Shown: positions 43,293 to 52,976 of the stretch, piece by piece | Layout of the letters: every line of letters begins with the position of its first letter | Numbering within the stretch: the stretch's first letter is position 1 | Notes under the pieces: model-generated | What the model saw: only the letters and a program-made list of their open reading frames with translations | The model's database searches: none | What the model was told of the DNA's origin: nothing | Assembly (NCBI GenBank): GCA_963838835.1 | Contig: CAWITA010000006.1 | Coordinates: forward strand, 1-64,000 | Origin: Bog-473 sp963838835 | GTDB lineage: Bacteria > Actinomycetota > Acidimicrobiia > Acidimicrobiales > RAAP-2 | Direction: 5' to 3' | DNA: 64,000 nucleotides | Translations under genes and position numbers: made by a program

Positions 43293-44069
43293 TCAGCGGT
43301 AGTTGGGGCGCTGCTTTCGGCGCGCCTCGGGGCGCTCTCGGGGGTAATTGCCGATGTGGGTGTAGAGAATCCCGCTGTTGAGTGCCGGTGTCCGGGCCAT
43401 GTCGAGCGACTCCCAGATTGCCCGGACGGTGCCCTGGATGGCCTTCGGGTTGCGCTGCGCGATGGACACGGCGATCTCACGTGCTCGGGCCCGCAGTTCT
43501 TCTCGGGGCACAACCTCGGTCACCAGGCCCAGACGGAGCGCTGTCTCGGCTGTGATCCGCTCCTCGTTCCCCATCAGTGCCCAGCGAAGGACGTCGCCCA
43601 GAGGGACTCCCCGATGGAGCATGCCGATCGGCTCGAGCGCCGAAACGATGCCCACGGAGGCGTGCGGGTCGAAGAACTCGGCGTCATGCGAGCAGACGAC
43701 GATGTCGGCCTCGTTCAAGAAGTACTGGCCGCCACCCGCGCACATCCCGTGCACGGCGACCACCACCGGCTTCCACACCTTGTGGTGCAACTTGGGCGAG
43801 AGGGTGACGCCCGGATCGAAGTAGTTCCACCAGTTTGGCCTCGTGAACCACGTCCCGCCCCCCTTGACGTCGAGCCCCGTGGAGAAAGCTCGGTCACCAT
43901 TGGCCTGCAACACGACCGAGTGGATGTCGTCCTCTTCGCGCACGGTTTCCCAGGCCCAGGTCATGTCCGCCGCCATGACGTCGTTGAACGAGTTGAGGGC
44001 GTCGGGACGGTCGAGCGTGATCGTGGCGACGTTCTCCGCGACCTCAAACGTGATGGCTTCGAGCCCCAT
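43293..44069 (-). CDS. enoyl-CoA hydratase/isomerase (crotonase) family
   Basis: 258 residues: EVAENVATITLDRPDALNSFN, DRAFSTGLDVKGGG, VVAVHGMCAGGGQYFLNEADIVV, ASVGIVSALEPIGMLHRG, and ITAETALRLGLVTEVVPREEL. The glutamate of the GIVSALEP stretch may be the catalytic base; the reaction (hydratase, isomerase or lyase) is open. The ATG at 44069 follows GAGGAGG. The palindrome AGTGCACT at 44109-44116 lies 40 bases upstream and may be an operator. Second crotonase upstream at 44174. Confidence 0.87.
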   Translation of the reverse strand: MGLEAITFEVAENVATITLDRPDALNSFNDVMAADMTWAWETVREEDDIHSVVLQANGDRAFSTGLDVKGGGTWFTRPNWWNYFDPGVTLSPKLHHKVWKPVVVAVHGMCAGGGQYFLNEADIVVCSHDAEFFDPHASVGIVSALEPIGMLHRGVPLGDVLRWALMGNEERITAETALRLGLVTEVVPREELRARAREIAVSIAQRNPKAIQGTVRAIWESLDMARTPALNSGILYTHIGNYPRERPEARRKQRPNYR

Positions 44070-44173
44070 GCATCCTCCTCGCAGGCCGGTGGCCTCCTGA
44101 TCGAGAATAGTGCACTCTTTATGTCGAGACGGCCCGGGAAGCCGGGTCCGAAGGGGACCTCAGGCGGTGGAAC

Positions 44174-44968
44174 TCAACTCCGCTCCTTGGTGCGGCCGAA
44201 CTCGTGGGGGACCCAGCTGGGAGACCGCTTCTCCATGAAGGCCCGCATCCCTTCGCGCGGCTCCTCCGACTCCTCCAACGCCCAGAACATCGTCTGGTAG
44301 TCGATGAGCCCATAGCGTTCGTTGAGCATCCGCTTGACCTGCATGCGAGCCATCGGAGGGGTCTGCAGGATCTCGCTGACCGCCTGCACGGCCGCCTTGC
44401 GCAACTCGTCGTGCGGCACGACCCGAGAGATCACGCCCAGTCTTTGTGCTTCGGCGGCGTCGAATCGGCGAGCCGACAGCAACAGGTCGCGCGCGACGGC
44501 GACGCCGACATGCGCGGGCAGGACCGCCGCATACGTCGCGTCGGGAATGCCCCGCAGTAGCTCCGGCACGCGGAAGGTCGCCCGGTCGCTCGCGACACAG
44601 ATATCAGCCAGCATCGCGATCAGCAGGCCGCCCGCTTGGCAGATGCCGTTCACTGCGACCACGACCGGCGCCCGGCTGTCGCGGATGTCCAGGAAGGGCA
44701 GGATCTCGTGGCCGATGTCCGGCGGGATTGCGTCGCCCGGCTGGGAACGGCCCCCCAGGTCCCCTCCCGGAGCGAAGACGTCGCCTGTGCCGGTGATGAC
44801 GAGCGCAGCCAGGTCCGGGTCCTGGTTCACCAGGCGGACGGCCTGCTTGATGCCGAAGTACATCGCCGGCGTGAGCGCATTCCTCGCCTCCGGCCGGTCA
44901 ATGGTGCACCAGGCGACAACGCCGTCACGCTCAAACCGCAACCCGGCCGCGCCGAGATCCTCCGACAC
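44174..44968 (-). CDS. enoyl-CoA hydratase/isomerase (crotonase) family
   Basis: 264 residues: VVAWCTIDRPEARNALTPAMYF, GTGDVFAPGGDLGGRSQPGD, VNGICQAGGLLIAMLADICVASDRATFRVPELLRGIPDATYAAVLPAHVG, RRFDAAEAQRLGVISRVVPHDEL. Start GTG at 44968 after AGAGGGGAC. It precedes the other crotonase by 104 bases on the same strand, so the two could be one transcript of acyl-CoA breakdown. Confidence 0.87.
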   Translation of the reverse strand: MSEDLGAAGLRFERDGVVAWCTIDRPEARNALTPAMYFGIKQAVRLVNQDPDLAALVITGTGDVFAPGGDLGGRSQPGDAIPPDIGHEILPFLDIRDSRAPVVVAVNGICQAGGLLIAMLADICVASDRATFRVPELLRGIPDATYAAVLPAHVGVAVARDLLLSARRFDAAEAQRLGVISRVVPHDELRKAAVQAVSEILQTPPMARMQVKRMLNERYGLIDYQTMFWALEESEEPREGMRAFMEKRSPSWVPHEFGRTKERS

Positions 44969-45179
44969 GCGTCCCCTCTCTCTCGTCCAAGTGGGACGGA
45001 CACTATCGGGCTCCCCTCTCCGAGTTGCCACTTGAGTCGATTCTCTTGGGGCCTGACCAGCGACAACGCCCTCCTCGGGCTCGGTGGCCCGCCCGCTGGC
45101 ACCCCGGTATCGTGACATCGACGTCGAGATCACGAGAGGGATCCACCATGGTCGCATCCGCCCCGCCATGCCGTCGGGC

Positions 45180-46233
45180 TCAGTGCCGGGGGTGAGCCGC
45201 CAGGAAGGACCACACTGCCGCGCTCGAGTCGAAACCCAAGTACGGCTCGCCTGCAAGCAGCACGGACCCCGGACTCCCCGGATGGCCCATCCACGCGTGG
45301 TCGGCCCCCGCCACCTTGACCCATTCGACGCTCGTCGCATCCCGACACGAGCCCCAGGTCTCGACGGTGACGGCACGGTTCGACACGTCGCCAGTGGTGA
45401 GCGGAGAACCGCATCCGTCGGCCGAGGCCAGCGTCTCGAGCGCCACCAGGGGGGGAGGGAACGTGACGCCCGAGACGCCGCGCGTCCCCTTTCCTCCGTT
45501 GATCGGGATGTTCTGGTCGTCGGTGCCGTGGATCTCCATGACCGACACCGGACGTGCGGGGTGGCAGCTCGGTTCCATCAGCGCGCCGGACTGGACTGCG
45601 ATGGCATCGACGGTCGTCGACAGTTGGCAGGCCAGGGCGAACGCCAGGAGTGCCCCGTTGGAGTGTCCAGTGAGGAAGACCCGGTGGGGGTCGATGTGGT
45701 AGGTCGACTCGAGGTGGCCGATGAGAGCTCGGATAAAGGCCACGTCGTCCACGTTGTTCCGACTCGCCTCGGCCCACCCACAGCACCCGCCCGCGTTCCA
45801 GACCAACCGTTGGGGTCCGTACCCCGTCGGGGTCCCGTCTGGGTACGCCACGATGAAGTCGTTCGCCTCCGCCAGGCCGTCGAAGTCGGTGTTCTGCTCG
45901 AACTGGACCCCCGAACCCAGGCCTCCGTGGAGGGCGATGAGGAGGGGCACGGCGCTCTTCGGCAAGGTGCGCGGGACGTAAACATGGTAGGTACGCCGAG
46001 AACCGTCGACCTCAAGACTGGCGTCGATTCGACGGCCCCGCGGGCGCGACGGCGGCGCGGGTGGGGGCTCCGCCGGGGACGTAAGGCGCTGCGCCGGTGG
46101 TCGCGCGCTCGGCCGCAACAGCGCCCGCGGATGTACCCGTGACGGGTACCGCCACGAGGGCGAGGGTCACCGCCGCGACCATCACGATCGCGCCCCGGGG
46201 GCGCCTCAACCGGCCAGAGTGCGAGAACGCCAT
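45180..46233 (-). CDS. secreted polyhydroxybutyrate-depolymerase/LpqC-type esterase (frameshifted in linker)
   Basis: Exported alpha/beta hydrolase. The signal peptide (MAFSHSGRLRRPRGAIVMV, then a hydrophobic stretch to TSAGA) reads from the ATG at 46233 in one frame up to a Pro/Ala linker. The catalytic domain is in the next frame from about 46090 down: YHVYVPRTLPKSAVPLLIALHGGLGSG, FLTGHSNGALLAFALAC (Ser), EIHGTDDQNIPING (Asp), AGADHAWMGHP (His). One indel in the repetitive linker (about 46040-46100) joins them. Without it the enzyme has no signal. Family members cut polyester, feruloyl or acetyl esters. Confidence 0.8.
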
Positions 46234-46307
46234 GCCTGCATTGTGGAAGGGCCTTGTGAGGAAACTGTCGCGCCAGGTGTCAGAGAAGTATGAGGGAAGT
46301 TCCCGAC

Positions 46308-47582
46308 CTAGCCCACTGTCGTCTTTAGAGTGAGGTTGTTCGCAGCTGGGTTCCACTGATAGACGAACACCGGTCCGTCGCCGTCGAAGTGTCCTCCCGC
46401 GAAATCGAACGTCCCGCCGCCGCCTGGAAGCGTGACGTGGGTGAGGGATTCGCCACCCCGGAGGAACGTCTCTTTGTTCAAGGTCTTGCCGGCGGCCTTT
46501 ACGATGTCCTCGAACAGGTCGACCTGCACACACGCCGTCTGGGGTGCGGTCCAGGTGACGGGTGTGGACGCCGTGGCCGTGATCGGATTGTTGATGGTCG
46601 CCTGCGGCTCTGCCGCCTGGATGGTGGCGACACAGCGCTTCATCGCCGGGTCATTCCAGAATACGGAGGCCGGTGGGATGCCACCCGCGGTGAGAGCATT
46701 CTTGAGAATTGCGTTCGAGTGCCCGGCCTTGTTCGACGTGTAGGCGTCGAGATCGGTGTAGTCCGTCGCGATCAGTCGCGGCATGTATGTGCTCTGGGTG
46801 CTCTGGAGTGCGGAGGGAAATCCGTTACCCGAATTCCCAACGGCCACGACGACGTTTGCCCCGGATGACTGGAACTTCTGGGCAATAACGCCGTACTCCG
46901 AGACCTGCGCGGTCGTGTCGGTGTCGGGCACGCTGTTGATCGCGGTCTGCACCACGTCCACGTTCAGCTTGTGCAGAGAAGTCTCGACGAGGTTGACCTC
47001 CGCCTGATCAAGTGACGTCCCCACCACGGCGACCTTCTTCCCAGTGAAGGCGCTTTCCTGCTTGAAGATGGACATCTCCTTCGGGACCAGATCGCTGTCC
47101 GAGATAAGATTGTTGAACGAAGGGGCCTTGGCCTGGGCCGTCTCGGCGGCGGTCAGCGATGCACCGACGATGGGCACATCGTGTGTGTCCACGTAACAGG
47201 CGGTATCGACCGCCTGGAAGAAACCCAGGACCGCGAACACCTTGTCGTCTTCCGTGAGCTGAGTACAGGCGGTCGCAGCAGCCGCCGTCCCGAGGGGGTC
47301 GACTGGTACGAACATCGGAACGATCTTGCGGCCGTTGATCCCTCCGTGTGCGTTGATCTGGTTTATGAGCGTCGCGTACGCCACCTGATAGTTCCCAGGG
47401 TCGACGTTGATGAGGTTCCGGATGGCCGCGACATCGGGGTAGGTCACGCCGACGGTGATGGTCGACGATGTGACCCCTTGGTCTTGAGCGGACGCGCCGT
47501 CAGCGGCGCCGAGCGCGACGAGCTGGACGAACCCTGCGATCGCAATGAGCAGAACCACCAGCCTCGCGAGAGCTTTCTTCAT
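46308..47582 (-). CDS. LivK-type substrate-binding protein of the fused transporter system
   Basis: 424 residues. Signal peptide MKKALARLVVLLIAIAGFVQ to ASAQ; mature domain: GVTSSTITVGVTYPDVAAIRNLINVDPGNYQVAYATLINQINAHGGINGRKIVPMF. Start ATG at 47582 after GGAAAGGACAAC. It lies downstream of the genes for the LivHMG fusion and the MFS-LivF fusion on the same strand, after a 271-base gap with a hairpin, so it may be transcribed separately. It is only weakly like the other two Liv binding proteins in this window, so a different ligand is likely. Confidence 0.86.
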   Translation of the reverse strand: MKKALARLVVLLIAIAGFVQLVALGAADGASAQDQGVTSSTITVGVTYPDVAAIRNLINVDPGNYQVAYATLINQINAHGGINGRKIVPMFVPVDPLGTAAAATACTQLTEDDKVFAVLGFFQAVDTACYVDTHDVPIVGASLTAAETAQAKAPSFNNLISDSDLVPKEMSIFKQESAFTGKKVAVVGTSLDQAEVNLVETSLHKLNVDVVQTAINSVPDTDTTAQVSEYGVIAQKFQSSGANVVVAVGNSGNGFPSALQSTQSTYMPRLIATDYTDLDAYTSNKAGHSNAILKNALTAGGIPPASVFWNDPAMKRCVATIQAAEPQATINNPITATASTPVTWTAPQTACVQVDLFEDIVKAAGKTLNKETFLRGGESLTHVTLPGGGGTFDFAGGHFDGDGPVFVYQWNPAANNLTLKTTVG

Positions 47583-47830
47583 GTTGTCCTTTCCGCACGA
47601 GGCGTGCCGATTCTGTGGATGCCCGCCTCGGTGCGAGCGACGAGCTCCCCGTCCGATCCTTTGATTGGCGTGCCAATGCGGTCGCGTCTGGACGGACGAT
47701 GTCGGATGTGGTCGGGCAAGATCGAGTCGGTACAGGATAGGCATCCGGGAGTCCCAATTGGTCGCGACCCCTGCTGTCCTGCCTCGCGAGAGCCGTACGT
47801 TCCACCCCGGTCCATCGTGGGGATGCCGGC

Positions 47831-47852
47831 GCCCGATTCGTTCGAATCGGGC
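47831..47852 (-). terminator. perfect hairpin behind the LivHMG fusion gene
   Basis: GCCCGATTCG and CGAATCGGGC form a perfect 10-bp inverted repeat with 2 bases between, starting two bases past the stop codon of the fusion gene. No U-tract. Probable terminator or mRNA-end stabiliser. The TTCGAATC core recalls a tRNA T-loop, but no tRNA is there. Confidence 0.5.
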
Positions 47853-47853
47853 T

Positions 47854-50745
47854 TCAAGCGCCGCTGACGTCGAGGGCTTGACCCGAAGGTTCTTCGTCTT
47901 CGTCGACACCGCCCGTGATCACGGTCCCGTCGCCGGGCGGACAGGCCGGGACGGGTACGCCGGACGTGCCTGACCCGCTGCGGCTGATGGCTCGCTCGTC
48001 GGTGCCGAGATAGCTGGCGATCACGCGGGAATCGTTGCGGATTTCCGACGGGGTGCCTTCGGCGATCACGCGACCGGCCTCGAAGCAGTACACCCGCTCG
48101 GAGATGCTCATGATGAGGGGCATGTCGTGCTCGATCACGAGCACCGTGGCGGCGAGCTCGTGCTTGATCGTGGTGATCAGGGGCCCAAAGGCCTCGGTCT
48201 CGCGTTGCGCCAGCCCGGCCGTCGGCTCGTCGAGGCATAACACCTTGGCCTCGAGCGCGACCAGGCCGGCCAACTCCACGACCCTTCGGGTCCCCGTCGA
48301 GAGATCGCTCACGTAATGGTCGCGGTAGGAGCCGAGTCCCAGGAACTCGACCAATTCCCCCACCTCGGCCCGCGCCGCCCGGCCGTGTCGCCGGGCCGAG
48401 GGCAAACCCAGCGCGGTGGGGAGCATGGTGGTGCGGTCCTTCGCCTCGAGCGCCACGAGCAGGGTCTCGTTGACGGTCAGCTCGGGAAACAAAGTGGCCG
48501 CCTGGAACGTCCGTCCCAGTCCCAGCCCCGCCCGGTAGCCCGGTGACTTTCCCGCGACCTCCTGTCCGAGGAGCATCACCGAGCCGGATGCGGACACGAA
48601 GCCCCCGATGGCGTTCATGAGCGTCGACTTGCCCGCCCCGTTGGCGCCGATCAGGCCGACGATCTCGCCCCCCTGCAGCGCCAACGCTGCCCGGTCGACC
48701 GCCACGATGCCGCCGAACCGGACACTGAGCCCCGAGACGGCCAGGACCGGATCGACGTCCGGGTCCGGCGGCACGGGTCTCCGGCGCACGACCGCCCGGT
48801 AGGTGGGACGCTCCGGAGCCTTCTTCTCGGCGAGGCGACGGTCGGCCCAGGCCAAGATGGCGTCACGCACCGCGTAGCTGATCTGGTTGAGGCCACGGGG
48901 GAAGTAAAGCAGGACGACGAGGAGCCCCAGACTGGACGAGAGCAGGCCGAGTGCGGCGTTGTTGGGCGCGAGCGCCGGGATCCCGATCACGAAGATCGCG
49001 CCGATGACCGCACCGCTGACCGAACCCATGCCCCCGATGACGACCATGGCCACGAGGTTGAGCGAGTCGTTGACCAAGAAGAAGCTCTGAGTGAAAGCGA
49101 TGTTGGCAAAGGCGCCGGCGAGCAACGCGCCGCCGAGGCCGGCCAGACCACCGGCCAGCGCGAACGACTGGAGCTTCACGCGGGCCGGACGCACCGTGTA
49201 GGCGCCAGCCGTGATCTCGTTGTCGCGCACGGCCATGATGGTGCGACCCACCCCGCTGTCCCTCAAGCGGCCGAGCACGAGGAGGACGACCGCCAGGACG
49301 GCCAGGACCACGTAGTAGTACGTCCGCTGGCCGCCGAAGGACAGGAACCACAGGTGGCCCGGCACGAAAGGCACGTTGGCACCGTCGGGCGAGTCGCTCG
49401 AGAAGAAGGGGAGGAAATAGAGGTATTGCTGTGCGGTGAGGGCGAAGACGAAGGTGACGACCGCGAGGTAGAGCCCCCGGACCCGCAGCGAACCGATGCC
49501 GATGCCGAGGGCCAACAACGCGGAGAACACCGTGGTGATTGCGATGGCCGCCCAGAACGGGACACCGTCGTTCACCAGGCGGGCCGCGAAGAGCGCGGCG
49601 AGACCGGCGAAGGCCATCTGCCCGAGCGAGAGCTGGCCGAGCCAACCGGTCAGCACGGTCAGGGACGAGGCGCAGATGGCAAACGCCAGTACCGCCGTAT
49701 AGAGCTGCTGACGTGAGGGCTCGGTGACGACGATGGGCAGGATCACGGCGATGACACCCAAGAGCAAGAGGCCGCCCTTGTCGATGTTGCGGGCCCACCA
49801 GATGGAGCGCAGGCGCTCGGGGATCGGGTGCGCCCGGGGACTGAAGGCGAAGACCTCGCTGTCGTCTCCGCCCTCGCGCTTGGCGAAGACGACGGCGACG
49901 AGCACCGCAACGAACAACAAGAGGTCGGTGATGCCCGGGACGGCAATGAAGTTGTAGCTGAGCACGCTCTGGATGACGCCGATGGCGACCGCGGCGAGGA
50001 CTGCGACGCGGAACGAGCGCATGCGGGCGATCACCGCGGCGGCGAGGGCCTCGGAGAGCGTCTGGGGACCCAGCGTCGCCAGCCCGGCCGCGGTCGAGGT
50101 CTCCCCGGCGATGAGGATCACCGAGAGGGTGGAGAGCCCTGCCGCCAGCGCCCACACCATGGTCGAGACGAGTTTGGGCGAGATGGAAGACAGCCGGGCC
50201 AGCGAGGGGTTGGCCGCGCATGCCTTGACGGTCTTGCCGATCATGGTGTGGTCCAAGAACCAGATGAGCGCGATGACCGAGAGCGGAACCAGGATCAGCA
50301 CCGCCAGGTCGGCGCCCCGGACGTTGACCCCGGCCAACGTCCAGGATCCGTTGAATGCGCTTGGGTAATGAGCACTCGCATTCGAGGGCTCGGGGATCTC
50401 GATGGCGATCGCCTGCGCCAGCCCCGCGATCCCGATGGTCGAGACCAACACGACGACGCGGGGGGCATTCTTCAGGCGGCGAATGACCGTCAACTCGACG
50501 ATGGCCCCGAATGCGAGGCCGACGAGCAGGGCCACGATCAGTGCAGGCCAGAAGGGGACCCCGTACTGAATCGTGAGCAGAGAGAGCACGACGGCACCAA
50601 CGACGCCGATTTCGCCCACCGCGAAATTGATGATGCGTGTCGCTCGGTAGATGAGCACCACGCCGACCGCGATCACGGCGATGGCCAGGCCCTGGACGAG
50701 GCCGTCGAAGACGATCTGGGAGCTGAGCCAGCTGACCGCCAGCAT
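47854..50745 (-). CDS. LivH-LivM-LivG triple fusion (branched-chain-type ABC permease/permease/ATPase)
   Basis: 963 residues joining three normally separate Liv subunits. LivH part (~1-300) starts FDGLVQGLAIAVIAVGVVLIYRATRIINFAVGEIG. LivM part (~320-640) shows SLTVLTGWLGQLSLGQMAFAGLAA and RTIMAVRDNEITAGAYTVRPARVK. LivG part (~665-905) has Walker A GLIGANGAGKSTLMN, signature LSTGTRRVVELAGL and Walker B VLCLDEPTAGLAQ, with EHDMPLIMSISE. An acidic Gly-rich tail ends it. The start ATG overlaps the stop of the MFS-LivF gene by one base (TGATG). A complete permease core plus one ATPase in one chain; the second ATPase would come from the MFS-LivF protein. Confidence 0.9.
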   Translation of the reverse strand: MLAVSWLSSQIVFDGLVQGLAIAVIAVGVVLIYRATRIINFAVGEIGVVGAVVLSLLTIQYGVPFWPALIVALLVGLAFGAIVELTVIRRLKNAPRVVVLVSTIGIAGLAQAIAIEIPEPSNASAHYPSAFNGSWTLAGVNVRGADLAVLILVPLSVIALIWFLDHTMIGKTVKACAANPSLARLSSISPKLVSTMVWALAAGLSTLSVILIAGETSTAAGLATLGPQTLSEALAAAVIARMRSFRVAVLAAVAIGVIQSVLSYNFIAVPGITDLLLFVAVLVAVVFAKREGGDDSEVFAFSPRAHPIPERLRSIWWARNIDKGGLLLLGVIAVILPIVVTEPSRQQLYTAVLAFAICASSLTVLTGWLGQLSLGQMAFAGLAALFAARLVNDGVPFWAAIAITTVFSALLALGIGIGSLRVRGLYLAVVTFVFALTAQQYLYFLPFFSSDSPDGANVPFVPGHLWFLSFGGQRTYYYVVLAVLAVVLLVLGRLRDSGVGRTIMAVRDNEITAGAYTVRPARVKLQSFALAGGLAGLGGALLAGAFANIAFTQSFFLVNDSLNLVAMVVIGGMGSVSGAVIGAIFVIGIPALAPNNAALGLLSSSLGLLVVLLYFPRGLNQISYAVRDAILAWADRRLAEKKAPERPTYRAVVRRRPVPPDPDVDPVLAVSGLSVRFGGIVAVDRAALALQGGEIVGLIGANGAGKSTLMNAIGGFVSASGSVMLLGQEVAGKSPGYRAGLGLGRTFQAATLFPELTVNETLLVALEAKDRTTMLPTALGLPSARRHGRAARAEVGELVEFLGLGSYRDHYVSDLSTGTRRVVELAGLVALEAKVLCLDEPTAGLAQRETEAFGPLITTIKHELAATVLVIEHDMPLIMSISERVYCFEAGRVIAEGTPSEIRNDSRVIASYLGTDERAISRSGSGTSGVPVPACPPGDGTVITGGVDEDEEPSGQALDVSGA

Positions 50746-52976
50746 CAGACCGGGACCTCGCCACCCAAGAAGACCGCCCGGGCCAGGTCGTCCCGCTCCA
50801 TCAGGTCCGCCAGCGCGCCTTCGAAGCGGACCTGACCCTTCTCCAAGAACACGGCCCGGTCGGCGACGGCCGCCGCCACGTTGAGCGACTGCTCGACGAT
50901 GATCATGGTCAAGCCCTCGGACTTCAGACGTTCGACGACGCCGAGGAGCTCTTGGACCACGATCGGCGCCAAACCGAGTGAAAGCTCGTCGATCAGCAGG
51001 ACCTCGGGTTCGTGCAAGAGCACGATGCCGAGCGCGAGCATCTGCTGCTGGCCGCCCGAGAGCGTGCTGGCGCGACGCCCCTTGGCGTCTTTGAGGACCG
51101 GAAAGAGGTCATACACCCGATTGATACGCCGCCGCAGGTCGGCGCGGTTTCCCCGGTAGGCGAAGCCGCCCATCTCGAGGTTCTCCTGGATCGTCATGTC
51201 ACCGAAGACCCCACCGCCGCCGGGCAGCAGGTGGATACCCAGACGGGAACGCTGCTCGGGGGTGGCGTAGGTGACGGTGCGGCCGGCCAGGCGCACGACG
51301 CCGCGGTCGGCCGTGACCAGCCCCGCCGCCACGCGCAGCGCCGTCGACTTGCCGGCGCCGTTCGTGCCGAGCAGGGCGAGGACCTCACCTCGGCGAACTT
51401 CGAAATCCACGCCGAAGAGAACCTGGACGTGCCCGTAGCTGAAGTCGACGTTGGCCAGCTGGAGGACCGGAACGGACGCAGGATCGGTCGCTCGGCGGCG
51501 ATGTTCCTCAAGCTCTTCTTGGAGCTCGACCACGACGAGGGACAGGTCGTTGCGGATGTAGTGGCTGCCCCGCACGATCATGAACGAACCGACGATGGTG
51601 GTCGGGATCATGATGATCAGGACGGCCGCCCGGGGCCCGAAGGCGTTGTCGAGCCCGGCCGAGAGCACCGCCCCTCCGGTGGCGCCGATGAAAAACAGAT
51701 AGATGGCCCCGACCGCGCCCACCATGCCGCGGAGGCGATACGGGGCGACCGAGGTGAGGACCGGTCCGACCATGGAGAAGGCGCACAAGGTCAGGACGGC
51801 GACGGGAACGCTGAAGACCGCCCACAAGATGGCGCCGGGCATGAAGTACTGGATGGGCACCAAGAAGGCCACGGGAAGGATGATCTTGCCGATCAAGGCG
51901 AGGGCCTGGGCGGGGTCGCGGTGGTAGAGCCGGTCGTAGTAACGACCCACGAACGGCAGGGCCACCAAGACGCCGATGCTGCCGATGGTGCCGATGAGCC
52001 CGCGGCGAAAAGCGTCGAGGTGGTACTCCTGTTGGAGGAAGAGGTTGCCGAGCACGGGCGCGGTGAAGAGGCCAAAGCCCAGGGCCGAGAACCCGATGAG
52101 GCACATCTTGATGGTGCGGATACGCCAGATCCGGGCGAAGGCGGCCTCGAGCGAGGGGGGGACGGGCTGCTTGTCCTCGATCACCTCGCCCAGCACGTCG
52201 AGCTTCTCGTGCTGCCCACGCGGGGGCTCACGGAGCCAGAAGGCGATGGCGGCCACGAGAACAATCGGGATGGCCAGGAGGTAGAAGGCCCAGCGCCAGC
52301 CGTTCGGCCCTCCGACGAGCGTTGCGATCGTCCCGACCAGCAACGGACTGAGGGCGGCGGCACCGCCCGTCGCCATCCCCATGGCCGAGCCGATCCGTCC
52401 GCGCAAACTGATGGGATACGTGTCCGCGAGCAACGAACCGTGCACGGTCTGGGTCGATGCTTGCGAGACTCCGGCGCCGAAGCGGGCCAAGAAGAACAAG
52501 AAGATGTTCGAGGCCAGTCCCGACAAGAACACCATGAAGCCGAAGGCAAGCGTGGCGAACCCGATGATCGGGGCCCGGCGGAACCGATCGGCGAGCCAAC
52601 CCATGGGCAGGATCCCGAGCACCAAGAAGCCCCCGGACACCCCGGCCACGAAGACGATCACCCCGGAACTGACGTGCATCGACGCGCGGATGTTCGGCGC
52701 CAGGACCGCGAGGCCCGAGCTCTGAAGATTGTCCAGCGCGACGATGAGGGCCAGGACGACGAAGGTCCGAGAGCCGGCCTTGCGCAAACCGTCGCGCAGC
52801 GAGGTGTGCTCCTCGCGGGTTCCGGGCAGCATGTCCTCGGGAAGCAGGACCTCTTCGACCGCCGCGGCGGCCCGGCGACGTTCGTGCGCCGTGTCAGCCA
52901 CCATGCGGGCCAGGTCGGCGGGGCTCGCGCCATCGGGACCCGGCGTCGCAGGCGCCACGAGCGGCGGATCGCTCAC
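50745..52976 (-). CDS. MFS transporter fused to a LivF-type ABC ATPase
   Basis: 743 residues. An N-terminal ~60-residue cytoplasmic stretch is followed by a 12-helix MFS domain (~75-475; VVLALIVALDNLQSSGLAVLAPNIR, LPMGWLADRFRRAPIIGFA as motif A, QASTQTVHGSLLADTYPISLRGRIGS). A charged linker (VVELQEELEEHRRRATD) leads to a LivF ATPase (~510-735): Walker A LLGTNGAGKSTALR, GIHLLPGGGGVFGDMTIQENL, signature LSGGQQQMLALGIVLL and Walker B VLLIDELSLGLAP, VEQSLNVAAAVADRAVFLEKGQVRFEG. Both halves look intact. An MFS normally runs on ion gradients, so the ABC part more likely serves the LivHMG protein encoded next to it. Confidence 0.9.
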   Translation of the reverse strand: MSDPPLVAPATPGPDGASPADLARMVADTAHERRRAAAAVEEVLLPEDMLPGTREEHTSLRDGLRKAGSRTFVVLALIVALDNLQSSGLAVLAPNIRASMHVSSGVIVFVAGVSGGFLVLGILPMGWLADRFRRAPIIGFATLAFGFMVFLSGLASNIFLFFLARFGAGVSQASTQTVHGSLLADTYPISLRGRIGSAMGMATGGAAALSPLLVGTIATLVGGPNGWRWAFYLLAIPIVLVAAIAFWLREPPRGQHEKLDVLGEVIEDKQPVPPSLEAAFARIWRIRTIKMCLIGFSALGFGLFTAPVLGNLFLQQEYHLDAFRRGLIGTIGSIGVLVALPFVGRYYDRLYHRDPAQALALIGKIILPVAFLVPIQYFMPGAILWAVFSVPVAVLTLCAFSMVGPVLTSVAPYRLRGMVGAVGAIYLFFIGATGGAVLSAGLDNAFGPRAAVLIIMIPTTIVGSFMIVRGSHYIRNDLSLVVVELQEELEEHRRRATDPASVPVLQLANVDFSYGHVQVLFGVDFEVRRGEVLALLGTNGAGKSTALRVAAGLVTADRGVVRLAGRTVTYATPEQRSRLGIHLLPGGGGVFGDMTIQENLEMGGFAYRGNRADLRRRINRVYDLFPVLKDAKGRRASTLSGGQQQMLALGIVLLHEPEVLLIDELSLGLAPIVVQELLGVVERLKSEGLTMIIVEQSLNVAAAVADRAVFLEKGQVRFEGALADLMERDDLARAVFLGGEVPV

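Noticed and set aside
47831..47852. tRNA T-arm-like sequence (TTCGAATC)
   Set aside because: No acceptor, D or anticodon stems around it; it is the centre of a perfect inverted repeat behind a stop codon.
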